Shown piece by piece: positions 1-6,983 of a stretch of 8,784 nucleotides of DNA. The notes below the pieces were generated by a model, which saw nothing but the letters and a program-made list of their open reading frames with translations, was not told where the DNA came from and did no database searches. The translations under genes were made by a program, and so were the position numbers. Source of the DNA: Azonexaceae bacterium. GTDB taxonomy: Bacteria; Pseudomonadota; Gammaproteobacteria; Burkholderiales; Rhodocyclaceae. The stretch's first letter is position 1. The number at the start of each line of letters is the position of its first letter. Location of the stretch: NCBI GenBank assembly GCA_009469685.1, contig SSTA01000038.1, positions 1 through 8,784 on the forward strand, written 5' to 3'.

Positions 1-67
1 CGGTCATCGCCACACCGTTCACCTCGGGCGGATAGGTTTCGCTGACGACATCGATGGCCAGCATCAT
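1..67 (-). CDS. Glycosyltransferase family 4-like protein, N-terminal fragment
   Basis: Partial gene whose first 22 codons are visible before the window ends. It starts ATG-ATG, and the first ATG overlaps the TGA stop of the DgkA-like gene as ATGA, which suggests translational coupling. The peptide begins MMLAIDVVSETYPPEVNGVA. A hydrophobic beta strand followed by a (D/E)xYPPxVNGV segment is the hallmark N-terminus of GT-B glycosyltransferases of family GT4. The complete glycosyltransferase in this window opens with the equivalent SDVYFPRVNGVSTS. It probably transfers a sugar in the cytoplasm or at the inner membrane. From context it may act on diacylglycerol or extend the glycolipid made by its neighbour, but donor and acceptor cannot be read from 22 residues. 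No strong Shine-Dalgarno precedes it, which fits reinitiation after the upstream gene. The family call is fairly sure; the function is inferred. Confidence 0.72.
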   Translation of the reverse strand, partial: MMLAIDVVSETYPPEVNGVAMT

Positions 68-492
68 GCGGCCCGATCGACCAAGGCAGCCGTCCACACG
101 ACCAGGAGGTTCAGCATGGCGAGGAGAAGCGCCGCGCCGCCAATGTCGTTCGTCCTCTCGGCCCGAGCAGTCCAGTCCGGACCGCCGGCTTGGGCCAGCG
201 TCCGGATTGCGTTGCTCAGGAGATCAACCACCAGCACCAGGAACACGCTGGCGATCATCATCGCCCGATCGACGACGCTCACCTGAAGGAGAAAGGCCGT
301 ACCGCTCAGGGCGATCGCTAGCCACCAGCATTCCTGGCCGAAGGCGCCGCGCAGCAGCTCGACACTACGCAAGGGGGTGATGGGGCGGCGAAACGATTTC
401 CGGATTCGCCATGGACGAATTGAGCCCTTGAAATGGGGCTCGTTTCTGGCGAATTGTTCGCTTCCGGGATGGGGATGCTGGTGTGATTTCAT
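64..492 (-). CDS. DgkA-family membrane protein lacking most catalytic residues (probable pseudoenzyme)
   Basis: The 142-residue protein starts at ATG 492. A GTG at 567 would add 25 residues; neither start has a strong Shine-Dalgarno, and the ATG gives a length closer to the roughly 120-residue family. About 40 N-terminal residues are rich in His, Pro and Arg. They are followed by a DgkA core with three hydrophobic segments (about 55-70, 74-96, 118-138). The family phosphorylates diacylglycerol or undecaprenol at the inner membrane. Core landmarks align with E. coli DgkA: AFGQE (50-54), the DLLSNAI segment (90-96) and RTNDIGGAA. Known active-site positions are changed: E28 is Arg48, E69 is Asp90, N72 is Ser93, E76 is Arg97 and K94 is Asn115; only D95 (Asp116) remains. 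Both Mg-ligand glutamates are thus Arg, so kinase activity is unlikely. It lies between two glycosyltransferases and may bind diacylglycerol or act as a membrane partner (inference). Lower GC (about 50% over 481-540, against 75% over 601-660) marks its 5' region. Confidence 0.75.
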   Translation of the reverse strand: MKSHQHPHPGSEQFARNEPHFKGSIRPWRIRKSFRRPITPLRSVELLRGAFGQECWWLAIALSGTAFLLQVSVVDRAMMIASVFLVLVVDLLSNAIRTLAQAGGPDWTARAERTNDIGGAALLLAMLNLLVVWTAALVDRAA

Positions 493-598
493 CGTCTCGT
501 TATCCCAGTCAGGTCTAGCCCGACGAGTTGTTTCTTCCGAGAGTCGGCGCCATGGCCGCTTGACCACAACGACTTATCCGGCCCCACGCCAACCTCGC

Positions 599-1789
599 TC
601 ATGACGACGGGCAAGCGCCGAGGGCGGCCGGAGCCGGATCGCATCGCGCGACGGCCAGACTCCGATAGAGCGCGGCGAGCCTGACGGCCATCGCCTCATC
701 CGACCACTCGAGCGCGTGCGCTCTGGCCGCTGCGGCCAGACGGCTCCACGCGTCGCGGCGGGCAAAAAAGTCGGCCAGCGTCTCGCCGAAAGCCTGCGGA
801 TCATCTGGAGGGACCACGCAGCCACGGCCTGGGGCGAGAATATCGGCAGTTCCCATGATTGAGAGGGCCAGAACCGGTAAGCCGGCAGCCATGGCCTCCA
901 GGAGAACGAGCCCTTGGGTTTCGGTTCGCGAGGCGAATACGAAAGCGTCGGCACCCGCGTAGCAATCGGGCAGTTCCCTTCCGCGATCGAGATAGCCCAG
1001 GAAACGCACGCTGTCAGCGATTCCGAGTTCTGTTGCCTGGCTTCGCAGATCGGCCGACGCCGGGCCATCGCCCGTAATCAGCAGCAGCGCCTGGGGAGAT
1101 GCGGCCAGCGTGTAGCGAAAGGCTGCGAGCAGGAAACCGATATTCTTCTCATGGGCCACGCGGCCGACGAAAAGCGCCACCGGCCGGCCGTCATCGATGC
1201 CATGGCGGCGCCGGAAGGCCTCACCGTCGCCTCCACCGAAATTGGCCAGGGGTATCCCGGTGGGCAGCACGTGGCGGGGGCGCACGACCCCATACTCGGC
1301 GAGTCGTCCCGCCATCGCTTCCGAGGGAACGATGACCGCATCCAGGGCATTGCACTGGCGGCGCGAAAAACTTCGGGCGAGGGCCCGAAGCCAGCGCACC
1401 GGCAACCAGGGCGCGTAGTGCTGGAAATATTCCTCGAACAGGGTGTGGTAAGTCGCCAACACGGGGAGCCCGAGGCTCCGGGCGGCTGCGAGTCCCGCGT
1501 AATGGGCGGCAAAGGGAGTCTGGATGTGGATCAGGTCGCAATCCTGCGCCGCGGTGAGCACCGCCGCCTTCATGGCCCGCCAGCGCACCAGCCTGTCCTC
1601 CGGATCCTTCGGCACGGGCCGTCCGGGTACGCGCACCACTCCCGGCTCGGCCGGCTCGCCGTCATAGTCGGGAACCACCAGCCGCACCTCGATGCCTTGC
1701 TGGGCGAGGCAGCGTCTAAAGGTCTCGATCGAAGTCGAGACACCATTGACTCTCGGAAAATAAACGTCGGAAACCATCAAGACGCGCAT
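599..1789 (-). CDS. GT4 glycosyltransferase, probable diacylglycerol glycosyltransferase
   Basis: A 396-residue GT-B fold enzyme, normal length for GT4. The N-terminal acceptor domain begins MRVLMVSDVYFPRVNGVSTS and has the segment YHTLFEEYFQHY (114-125). This resembles the HT-(Y/F)-E-x-Y-x-HY motif of 1,2-diacylglycerol 3-glucosyltransferases (the alMGS-type group). The C-terminal donor domain has GRVAHEKN (209-216), the loop after ITGDGP, and the EX7E pair E290/E298 in ETQGLVLLE, which binds the nucleotide sugar. No signal peptide or membrane segment is seen, so it is likely a monotopic inner-membrane enzyme. It follows the PlcP-like gene with a one-base TGATG overlap, and AAAAGG lies 7 nt before the ATG. 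PlcP would release diacylglycerol, which this enzyme could glycosylate to make a phosphorus-free lipid, the role played by Agt in phosphate-limited bacteria. The family is certain. The acceptor is inferred from the motif and context, and the sugar is unknown. A role in polysaccharide or other glycolipid synthesis is the main alternative. Confidence 0.88.
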   Translation of the reverse strand: MRVLMVSDVYFPRVNGVSTSIETFRRCLAQQGIEVRLVVPDYDGEPAEPGVVRVPGRPVPKDPEDRLVRWRAMKAAVLTAAQDCDLIHIQTPFAAHYAGLAAARSLGLPVLATYHTLFEEYFQHYAPWLPVRWLRALARSFSRRQCNALDAVIVPSEAMAGRLAEYGVVRPRHVLPTGIPLANFGGGDGEAFRRRHGIDDGRPVALFVGRVAHEKNIGFLLAAFRYTLAASPQALLLITGDGPASADLRSQATELGIADSVRFLGYLDRGRELPDCYAGADAFVFASRTETQGLVLLEAMAAGLPVLALSIMGTADILAPGRGCVVPPDDPQAFGETLADFFARRDAWSRLAAAARAHALEWSDEAMAVRLAALYRSLAVARCDPAPAALGACPSS

Positions 1790-2574
1790 CAGAAGGCCTT
1801 TTCCTCATGAATATCGGGGAGCGCAAGAGGAAGCAGGCTGCGAGCTCCCCAGCGCACCAGTTCGAGGCGACCGTCGTTCAGCTCGACGATGGCGGTGCAG
1901 GAATCGACCCAGTCGCCGCAATTCACATAGGTCATCCCGCCGACTTCCTTGATCGCCGCCCAGTGGATGTGGCCGCAGATCACGCCGTCCAGACCGCGCG
2001 CGCGGGCGTGGTGGAGGGCGGACTCCTCGAAATCGAAGATGAAATTGAGGGCCGTCTTGACCTTGCGTTTGGCGAAACCGGCCAGGGACCAATACCCCAG
2101 AATACCCAGCTTGCGGCGTACCCAGGAGAGCCCGTGGTTGAGGCGTACCAGGGCGTTGTACCCGATGTCGCCGATGACGGCCAACCAGCGATGGTGGCGG
2201 GTCACCTGGTCGAAGGCATCGCCATGGATCAGGAGAAAACGTCGGCCGTCAGCCGTTTCGTGCACCGCCTCCTCGACGATCGGGATGTCGCCGAAAGCCA
2301 TCCCGCAATAATCCCGTAGCGCCTCGTCGTGATTGCCAGGGATGAAGACCACCCGGTCGCCATGGCGGGCACGACGCAAGATCTTCTGTACCACCGTATT
2401 CTGGGCCGCGGTCCAGGAGATGCTACGACGCATCGCCCAGAAATCGATGATGTCGCCGATGAGGTAGGTCTGGTCGGCGGGGTACTCCCGCAGAAAATCC
2501 AGGAGCCTCTGCGCCTGGCAGGCGCGGGTGCCGAGGTGGATGTCCGACAGGAAGACAGTACGTACGCGGGGCAT
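1789..2574 (-). CDS. plcP: PlcP-type metallophosphoesterase (phospholipase C of lipid remodelling; LpxH-like)
   Basis: A 261-residue calcineurin-like phosphoesterase with a complete dimetal site: DIHLG (D11, H13), GD (D41), GNHD (80-83), HGD (H117) and GHIH (201-204). Annotation pipelines often name such proteins UDP-2,3-diacylglucosamine hydrolase. However, the N-terminus RTVFLSDIHLGTRACQA, the segments RDYCG and YWSLAGFAKRKVKTALNFI, and the ending TYVNCGDWVDSCTA match the PlcP group as I know it. The HGDAFDQV segment also differs from the HGD-TLCTDD of true LpxH. PlcP cleaves phosphate head groups from phosphatidylcholine and phosphatidylethanolamine, giving diacylglycerol, and is induced by phosphate starvation. 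No signal peptide is seen, so it probably acts at the cytoplasmic face. The ATG is preceded by a weak GGTGG. The gene begins 56 bp after phoR, with no clear terminator or Pho box between them, and overlaps the glycosyltransferase. The metallophosphoesterase call is certain; PlcP rather than an LpxH paralogue is strongly supported by motifs and context. Confidence 0.85.
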   Translation of the reverse strand: MPRVRTVFLSDIHLGTRACQAQRLLDFLREYPADQTYLIGDIIDFWAMRRSISWTAAQNTVVQKILRRARHGDRVVFIPGNHDEALRDYCGMAFGDIPIVEEAVHETADGRRFLLIHGDAFDQVTRHHRWLAVIGDIGYNALVRLNHGLSWVRRKLGILGYWSLAGFAKRKVKTALNFIFDFEESALHHARARGLDGVICGHIHWAAIKEVGGMTYVNCGDWVDSCTAIVELNDGRLELVRWGARSLLPLALPDIHEEKAF

Positions 2575-2630
2575 GGCGCCACCATAGCGCCGCGGTGTTA
2601 AGCCTCGGTGAAGCTGAGGTTACGGGAAGA

Positions 2631-3920
2631 TTATGGGCCTACCAAGCGGGCCGTCGGGAAGCGGACCGCGAATCGACTGCCCTTCCCGGGGGTGCTGGTA
2701 ATGTCCAGGCCGGCCTGATGGCGCACCAGCGCGTGCTTGACGATGGCCAGGCCCAGGCCGGTGCCGCCGGTATCGCGGGAACGGCCCCGATCCACCCGGT
2801 AGAAGCGTTCCGTCAGGCGGGGAATGTGCTGAGGGTCGATGCCTATGCCTGTGTCCTGAACCGCGAATTCCCCACCCTCGGAGCCGGAGCGCCAGCTAAT
2901 GGTGACCGTACCCCCTTCGGGGGTGTAGCGCACGGCATTGGTGACAAGATTCGCCATGGCGCTGATCAATTCACCCTCGGCCCCCCGCAGGTCGCCGCCC
3001 TCGGCTTCCAGAACGATCCGATGGCGTCCTCCGGAGAGCGCCTCGGCGTCACGCTTCAGCTTATCGAGGAGAGTAGCCATGTCAATGACCTCATTCTCCG
3101 GCGGCGGAGCAGCTTCCAGGGAAGAAAGGGTCAGCAGGTCGCGCACGATGCGTTGCATGCGCTGCGACTGATCGGACATAAGCTCCAGATAGTGCCGCTG
3201 CTCGTAGGGCTCCAGTTCGATCTCCTGGAGAGTTTCCAGGAAGCCGGCGAGCACCGTGAGCGGCGTGCGCAGTTCGTGGGACACGTTGGCGACAAAATCC
3301 CGTCGCATGCGGTCGAGGAGGTCGGCCTGGGTGACATCCTTCACCTGCATCAGGCGGTTGCCGCGGCCGTAAGGCAGGACGTGAACGGAAAGGACGCGGT
3401 CGCCACTGCGGTCGGAACGCAGGGTCAGCGGACGGACGAAATCGCCGGCCGCCATGTAATCGACGAATTCCGGCCGGCGCACAAGGTTGGCCAAGTGCTG
3501 GCCAAGGTCGGTGCGCAGGGTGATCCCGAACTGCGTCTCGGCGGTGACATTGCACCAGGTAATGCGGTTGTCGCCGTCCAGGAGCACGATGCCGTCGGTC
3601 AACGCCTGGATGGCCGACGAAAACTCGGCAACTTCCGTTTCCCGCTGGGCGACGAGCGAAAGCAATTTCTTTTCGTGGCGATAGATGCGGGCGAACACGT
3701 CGTCCCACATGCCCTCGCCCTCCAGGGCTTCCGTATTGGCGGGCTGCCGCGACCACCGCTCCAGGCGGGAAAAATAGATCAGGTGGTAAGCCACCTGGCC
3801 GAGCAAGGCCAGCGTCCAAACCAGCCAGCCGACCCAGGGCTTGAGGACGCCCCCCAGGAAGGCAGCGAAGGCCACTGCAATGACGAGATAAGCGATTCCC
3901 CGCGCCATGGGCGGGGGCAT
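2631..3920 (-). CDS. phoR: Phosphate regulon sensor histidine kinase PhoR
   Basis: A 429-residue kinase, close to the 431 of E. coli PhoR. Two hydrophobic segments (about 9-25 and 29-49) form a short membrane anchor without a large periplasmic sensor domain, as in other PhoR proteins. A linker and a PAS domain follow (about 95-195; SSAIQALTDGIVLLD at 101-115). The H-box FVANVSHELRTPL carries the phosphorylated H215. The ATP-binding domain has N box NLVTNAVRYTP (324-334), G1 DTGIGID (356-362), F box ERFYRVD (371-377) and G2 GGTGLGLAIVK (385-395). It phosphorylates PhoB when phosphate is scarce and takes its signal from PstSCAB through PhoU. The ATG at 3920 lies 13 bp after the phoB stop, with only a weak TGTGGGC before it. 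A GTG at 3926 or an ATG at 3908 are possible alternatives. Every catalytic box is intact. Confidence 0.96.
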   Translation of the reverse strand: MPPPMARGIAYLVIAVAFAAFLGGVLKPWVGWLVWTLALLGQVAYHLIYFSRLERWSRQPANTEALEGEGMWDDVFARIYRHEKKLLSLVAQRETEVAEFSSAIQALTDGIVLLDGDNRITWCNVTAETQFGITLRTDLGQHLANLVRRPEFVDYMAAGDFVRPLTLRSDRSGDRVLSVHVLPYGRGNRLMQVKDVTQADLLDRMRRDFVANVSHELRTPLTVLAGFLETLQEIELEPYEQRHYLELMSDQSQRMQRIVRDLLTLSSLEAAPPPENEVIDMATLLDKLKRDAEALSGGRHRIVLEAEGGDLRGAEGELISAMANLVTNAVRYTPEGGTVTISWRSGSEGGEFAVQDTGIGIDPQHIPRLTERFYRVDRGRSRDTGGTGLGLAIVKHALVRHQAGLDITSTPGKGSRFAVRFPTARLVGP

Positions 3921-3933
3921 GCCCACAGCCGTC

Positions 3934-4620
3934 TCAGTCCCCACGGAAACGATAGCCTGTGCCGCGGACGGTTTCCACGCGATCGTCGTGGCCCGAGGGC
4001 TCCAGGGCCGCACGCAAGCGGCGGATATGGACGTCCACCGTTCGCTCTTCGATGAAGACGTGGTCGCCCCACACTTCATCGAGCAACTGCGCCCGGGTAT
4101 AGACGCGCTCCGGATGAGTCATGAAGAAGAACAGCAGCCGGAATTCCGTGGGCCCCAATTCGATGGGCTGGTCCGCCGCCGCCACGCGATGGGTTGCCGG
4201 ATTCAGCAGCAGACCCTTGATATCCACGGTTTCACCCGCCAGATGGGGCGACCGGCGGCGCAGCACCGCACGTACCCGGGCCACCAGTTCCTTGGGCGAG
4301 AAGGGCTTGGTCACGTAGTCGTCGGCACCCGCCTCCAGTCCCTGGATCTTGTCTTCCTCATGAACCCGGGCTGTAAGCATGATGATCGGCAGTTCTCGGG
4401 TGCGGTCGTCGGCCCGCAGCTTCTTGGCCAGGGCCACGCCGGACTGGCCAGCCAGCATCCAGTCGAGAATGACCAGGTCCGGCAGGGCAGCACGAATGGC
4501 GGATTCGCCCTCTTCGGCGCTGCCCGCACGAACCACGAGAAATCCGGCATGCTTGAGGTTGATGGCCACCAATTCCTGGATAGCCGGTTCGTCCTCGACA
4601 ACAAGGATGGTCGGGTTCAT
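3934..4620 (-). CDS. phoB: Phosphate regulon response regulator PhoB
   Basis: A 228-residue OmpR/PhoB-family regulator, the standard length. The receiver domain (1 to about 120) has the acidic pair E9/D10, phosphoacceptor D53 in LDWML, T83 and K105 in TKPFSPKELVAR. The C-terminal winged helix (about 130-228) has ELGPTEFRLLFFFMTHPERVY and the recognition segment RTVDVHIRRLR (193-203), ending GTGYRF, all nearly identical to E. coli PhoB. Phosphorylated PhoB binds Pho boxes and activates the pst operon and other phosphate-starvation genes. The start codon overlaps the phoU stop as ATGA. A good Shine-Dalgarno, AGAGGA at 4627-4632, lies 6 nt upstream inside the end of phoU. Placement after phoU in the same run implies that phoB is co-transcribed with the transporter and is autoactivated. 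Confidence 0.97.
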   Translation of the reverse strand: MNPTILVVEDEPAIQELVAINLKHAGFLVVRAGSAEEGESAIRAALPDLVILDWMLAGQSGVALAKKLRADDRTRELPIIMLTARVHEEDKIQGLEAGADDYVTKPFSPKELVARVRAVLRRRSPHLAGETVDIKGLLLNPATHRVAAADQPIELGPTEFRLLFFFMTHPERVYTRAQLLDEVWGDHVFIEERTVDVHIRRLRAALEPSGHDDRVETVRGTGYRFRGD

Positions 4621-5309
4621 GCGACGTCCTCTTTCGGCGGATGACGGATGTCGCGACCCTCGACGATGTAGATCACGTGCTCGCCCACGTTCTTGGCATG
4701 GTCGCCGATGCGCTCGATGGCCCGGGCAATCCAGATGATGTCCATGGAGGTGGTGATGGTCCGGGGATCTTCCATCATGTGAGTAATGAGCTGGCGGAGA
4801 ATGGACTTGAATTCGACATCCACCTCGTTGTCGGCCCGAATGACGTCTACCGCCGCAGAGGTATCCAAGCGGGCGAAGGCATCCAATGCCTGGCGCAGCA
4901 TGTTCAGAGCGGCATCGGCCACGTGGCGGACGCCGACGCCGTACTGAATGGGCATGTGGCCCGCCTCGTAGATGCGGCGCACACCCTTGGCAATCTTCTT
5001 GGCCTCGTCGCCGGCGCGTTCCAGGTCGGTGACGATCTTGCTGACCCCGAACACCAGGCGCAGGTCGGAGGCGGCGGGCTGGCGCTTGGCGAGCACATGG
5101 GCGCAGTCGTCGTCGATGGCCTTCTCCAGGTCGTTCACCTTGCGATCCGTCTCGACGATGGATTTGACGCTGGCGATCTCGCCCGTGTTGTAGGCCTCGA
5201 TGGCGTCGGATATCTGGCTCTCGACCAGGCCGCCCATCTGCAGCACCATACTGCGCAGGCGTGAGAGGTCTTCGTCGAACTTGCTGGAAACGTGGGAGGT
5301 TTCGTTCAT
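4617..5309 (-). CDS. phoU: Phosphate signalling adaptor PhoU
   Basis: A 230-residue all-helical cytoplasmic protein, slightly shorter than the 241 of E. coli. It has two PhoU repeats (about 15-110 and 120-215). Each ends in the metal-binding E/D-x3-D signature: TDLERAGDEAKKI (94-106) and RAIERIGDHAKNV (196-208). PhoU links the PstSCAB transporter to PhoR, holding the kinase off when phosphate is plentiful and limiting uptake. The ATG at 5309 lies 14 bp after the pstB stop with a weak GAGAC upstream, and begins MNETSHVSSKFDEDLSRLRS, a typical PhoU N-terminus. The gene overlaps phoB by 4 nt. Nothing appears missing or truncated. Confidence 0.96.
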   Translation of the reverse strand: MNETSHVSSKFDEDLSRLRSMVLQMGGLVESQISDAIEAYNTGEIASVKSIVETDRKVNDLEKAIDDDCAHVLAKRQPAASDLRLVFGVSKIVTDLERAGDEAKKIAKGVRRIYEAGHMPIQYGVGVRHVADAALNMLRQALDAFARLDTSAAVDVIRADNEVDVEFKSILRQLITHMMEDPRTITTSMDIIWIARAIERIGDHAKNVGEHVIYIVEGRDIRHPPKEDVA

Positions 5310-5323
5310 GATGTGTCTCGCAA

Positions 5324-6112
5324 TCAGCCCATGCGGCCGGTAATGTAGTCTTCGGTCCGCTTGTCCTGCGGCTTGATGAAGATGTCGTCGGTCTTGCCAA
5401 ATTCCACGAGTTCGCCCAGGTACATGTAGGCGGTAAAGTCCGAAACCCGGGCCGCCTGTTGCATGTTGTGGGTGACGATGGCGATGGTGAATTCCCGCTT
5501 GAGTTCGTAGATCAGTTCTTCGATGCGCATGGTGGAGATGGGGTCCAGGGCCGAAGTGGGCTCGTCCAGCAGCAACACCTCCGGCTTCACCGCAACGCCC
5601 CGGGCGATGCACAGGCGCTGCTGCTGCCCTCCGGAAAGGCCCGTACCAGGCTGCCTGAGCTTCTCCTTCACCTCGTCCCACAGGGCAGCCTTGGTCAGCG
5701 CCCACTCGACCCGGTCGTCCATCTGGTTGCGGGTCAGCTTCTCATGCATCTTCACGCCAAAGGCGATATTGTCGTAAATCGACATGGGGAAAGGCGTCGG
5801 CTTCTGGAACACCATGCCCACCTTGGCCCGCAGCCCGATGGTGTCGACACCCTTGTCCAGGATGTTGCGGCCGCCGACGAACAGTTCTCCCTCGGCCCGC
5901 TGGCCGGGGTAGAGATCGTACATGCGGTTGATCGTCCGCAGCAGTGTGGACTTCCCACAACCCGATGGACCGATAAAGGCGGTGACCTTGCCCTTGAAGA
6001 CATCCAGGTTGATGTTTTTCAGAGCGGGCTCACCCTTACCGTAATAGAAGTTCAGGTTTCTGATGCTGATCTGGGGCGTCAGGTTTTCAATGGCTTGTTC
6101 GACGGGCATCAT
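5324..6112 (-). CDS. pstB: Phosphate ABC transporter ATP-binding protein PstB
   Basis: A 262-residue ABC ATPase of normal PstB length. It has Walker [10 protein letters not shown] (48-56), Q-loop [15 protein letters not shown] (101-115) with the PstB-specific PTPFPMSI, signature LSGGQQQR (159-166), Walker B VLLLDEPT (179-186) and switch H215 in VTHNMQQA. It hydrolyses ATP to drive phosphate import through PstC and PstA, and is also part of the complex that senses phosphate for PhoR. The gene begins ATG-ATG (6112 or 6109) 19 bp after the pstA stop, with only a weak GGATAA before it. It is followed within 14 bp by phoU. Confidence 0.97.
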   Translation of the reverse strand: MMPVEQAIENLTPQISIRNLNFYYGKGEPALKNINLDVFKGKVTAFIGPSGCGKSTLLRTINRMYDLYPGQRAEGELFVGGRNILDKGVDTIGLRAKVGMVFQKPTPFPMSIYDNIAFGVKMHEKLTRNQMDDRVEWALTKAALWDEVKEKLRQPGTGLSGGQQQRLCIARGVAVKPEVLLLDEPTSALDPISTMRIEELIYELKREFTIAIVTHNMQQAARVSDFTAYMYLGELVEFGKTDDIFIKPQDKRTEDYITGRMG

Positions 6113-6131
6113 GAAATTATCCGGGGAAAGG

Positions 6132-6971
6132 TCAGCGCTGGGTGGTCTGGCGGAACATCACGCGAGCGGCGATGTTGAGGGCCAGAACGCCGAGGGTGAT
6201 GATGAAGACTCCCGCCCAGGCAAGTTCCTGCCAATCCTTGAAGGGGCTCATCGCGAACTTGAAGATGGTGACCGGCAGGTTGGCCATGGGTTCGGAGAGG
6301 TCGGTGCTCCAGAACTGGTTGGAAAGGGCGGTGAAGAGGAGCGGTGCCGTTTCGCCGGAAATGCGGGCGAGGGCGAGCAGGATACCGGTCACGACACCGG
6401 TCTTGGCGGAACGCAGAGTGACCAGCATGATCACCTTCCACTTCGGCGCCCCCAGAGCAAACGCTGCCTCCCGTAAGGTATTGGGCACCAATGCGAGCAT
6501 GTCCTCGGTCGTCCGGACCACCACGGGAATCACCAGGAGCGCCAGGGCGACGGCCCCGGACATGGCGGAAAACTTGCCCACCTGGGCCACGTAGACGGCA
6601 TAGACGAAGAGGCCGATGACAATGGATGGCGCCGACAGGAGGATGTCGTTGACGAAGCGGGTGATCTTGCCCAGCCAGGTGCGGCGCCCGTATTCGGCCA
6701 GGTAGATGCCGGCGAGAATGGCTATCGGGGTGGCCATGAGCATGGCCAATCCCACCATGATGATGCTTCCGACGATGGCATTCTTGAGACCGCCGGCACT
6801 GCCCGGCGGCGGCGTCATTTCGGTGAACAGCCGCAGGGACAGGGCGCCAACGCCAAGGTCGATGACCATCCAGAGAATCCAGATCAGCCAGACCAGACCG
6901 AATGCCATGGCGGCAAGGGAAAGGGAGAGGGCGAAAGCGTTGATCGCCTTGCGCCGCATCACGAGATTCAC
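6132..6971 (-). CDS. pstA: Phosphate ABC transporter permease PstA
   Basis: A 279-residue inner-membrane permease with six predicted hydrophobic segments (about 13-36, 65-91, 108-129, 137-156, 190-212, 252-272). The cytoplasmic EAA loop [20 protein letters not shown] (168-187) contacts PstB. The following [15 protein letters not shown] is typical of PstA. Together with PstC it forms the phosphate channel. The start is GTG at 6971, chosen because a perfect Shine-Dalgarno AAGGAGG lies 5 nt upstream; an ATG four codons later would place that site too far away. The ribosome site overlaps the pstC stop codon, so translation is probably coupled. Confidence 0.96.
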   Translation of the reverse strand: MNLVMRRKAINAFALSLSLAAMAFGLVWLIWILWMVIDLGVGALSLRLFTEMTPPPGSAGGLKNAIVGSIIMVGLAMLMATPIAILAGIYLAEYGRRTWLGKITRFVNDILLSAPSIVIGLFVYAVYVAQVGKFSAMSGAVALALLVIPVVVRTTEDMLALVPNTLREAAFALGAPKWKVIMLVTLRSAKTGVVTGILLALARISGETAPLLFTALSNQFWSTDLSEPMANLPVTIFKFAMSPFKDWQELAWAGVFIITLGVLALNIAARVMFRQTTQR

Positions 6972-6976
6972 GGCCG

Positions 6977-6983
6977 CCTCCTT
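6977..6983 (-). promoter_or_regulatory. Shine-Dalgarno of pstA overlapping the pstC stop codon
   Basis: On the minus strand the sequence TAAGGAGG combines the pstC TAA stop (6984-6982) with a consensus AAGGAGG. Five bases later comes the GTG start of pstA. This is the strongest ribosome-binding site I found in the window and decides the GTG start. A ribosome finishing pstC would cover the site, which suits balanced synthesis of the two permease subunits. Confidence 0.85.

Noticed and set aside
914..1810. A 298-codon open frame on the plus strand opposite the glycosyltransferase
   Set aside because: Antisense shadow of a conserved GT4 gene; no recognisable domain.
1807..2319. A 170-codon plus-strand frame opposite the PlcP-like gene
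   Set aside because: The opposite strand encodes every metal-binding motif of the phosphoesterase, and the frame itself has no recognisable domain.
1789..2574. Annotation as lpxH (lipid A synthesis)
   Set aside because: The metal motifs are shared, but the flanking segments fit the PlcP group and lack the LpxH HGD-TLCTDD pattern; the neighbours are Pho and glycolipid genes, not lipid A genes.
2603..2619. Possible hairpin (CCTCGG with CTGAGG) between phoR and the PlcP-like gene
   Set aside because: On the transcribed strand the stem is only 6 bp with an A-C mismatch and no U tract follows, so it is not a convincing terminator.
2575..2630. Search for a Pho box upstream of the PlcP-like gene
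   Set aside because: No pair of CTGTCAT-like repeats at 11-bp spacing is visible by eye, so no operator is called.
2595..4055. A 486-codon open frame on the plus strand opposite phoR
   Set aside because: It lies opposite a fully conserved kinase, its translation matches no family I know, and long antisense frames are expected in GC-rich coding DNA.
4621..5400. Upstream extension of the phoB reading frame to 5400
   Set aside because: The extra residues are out-of-frame phoU sequence. PhoB homology and the Shine-Dalgarno at 4627-4632 place the start at 4620.
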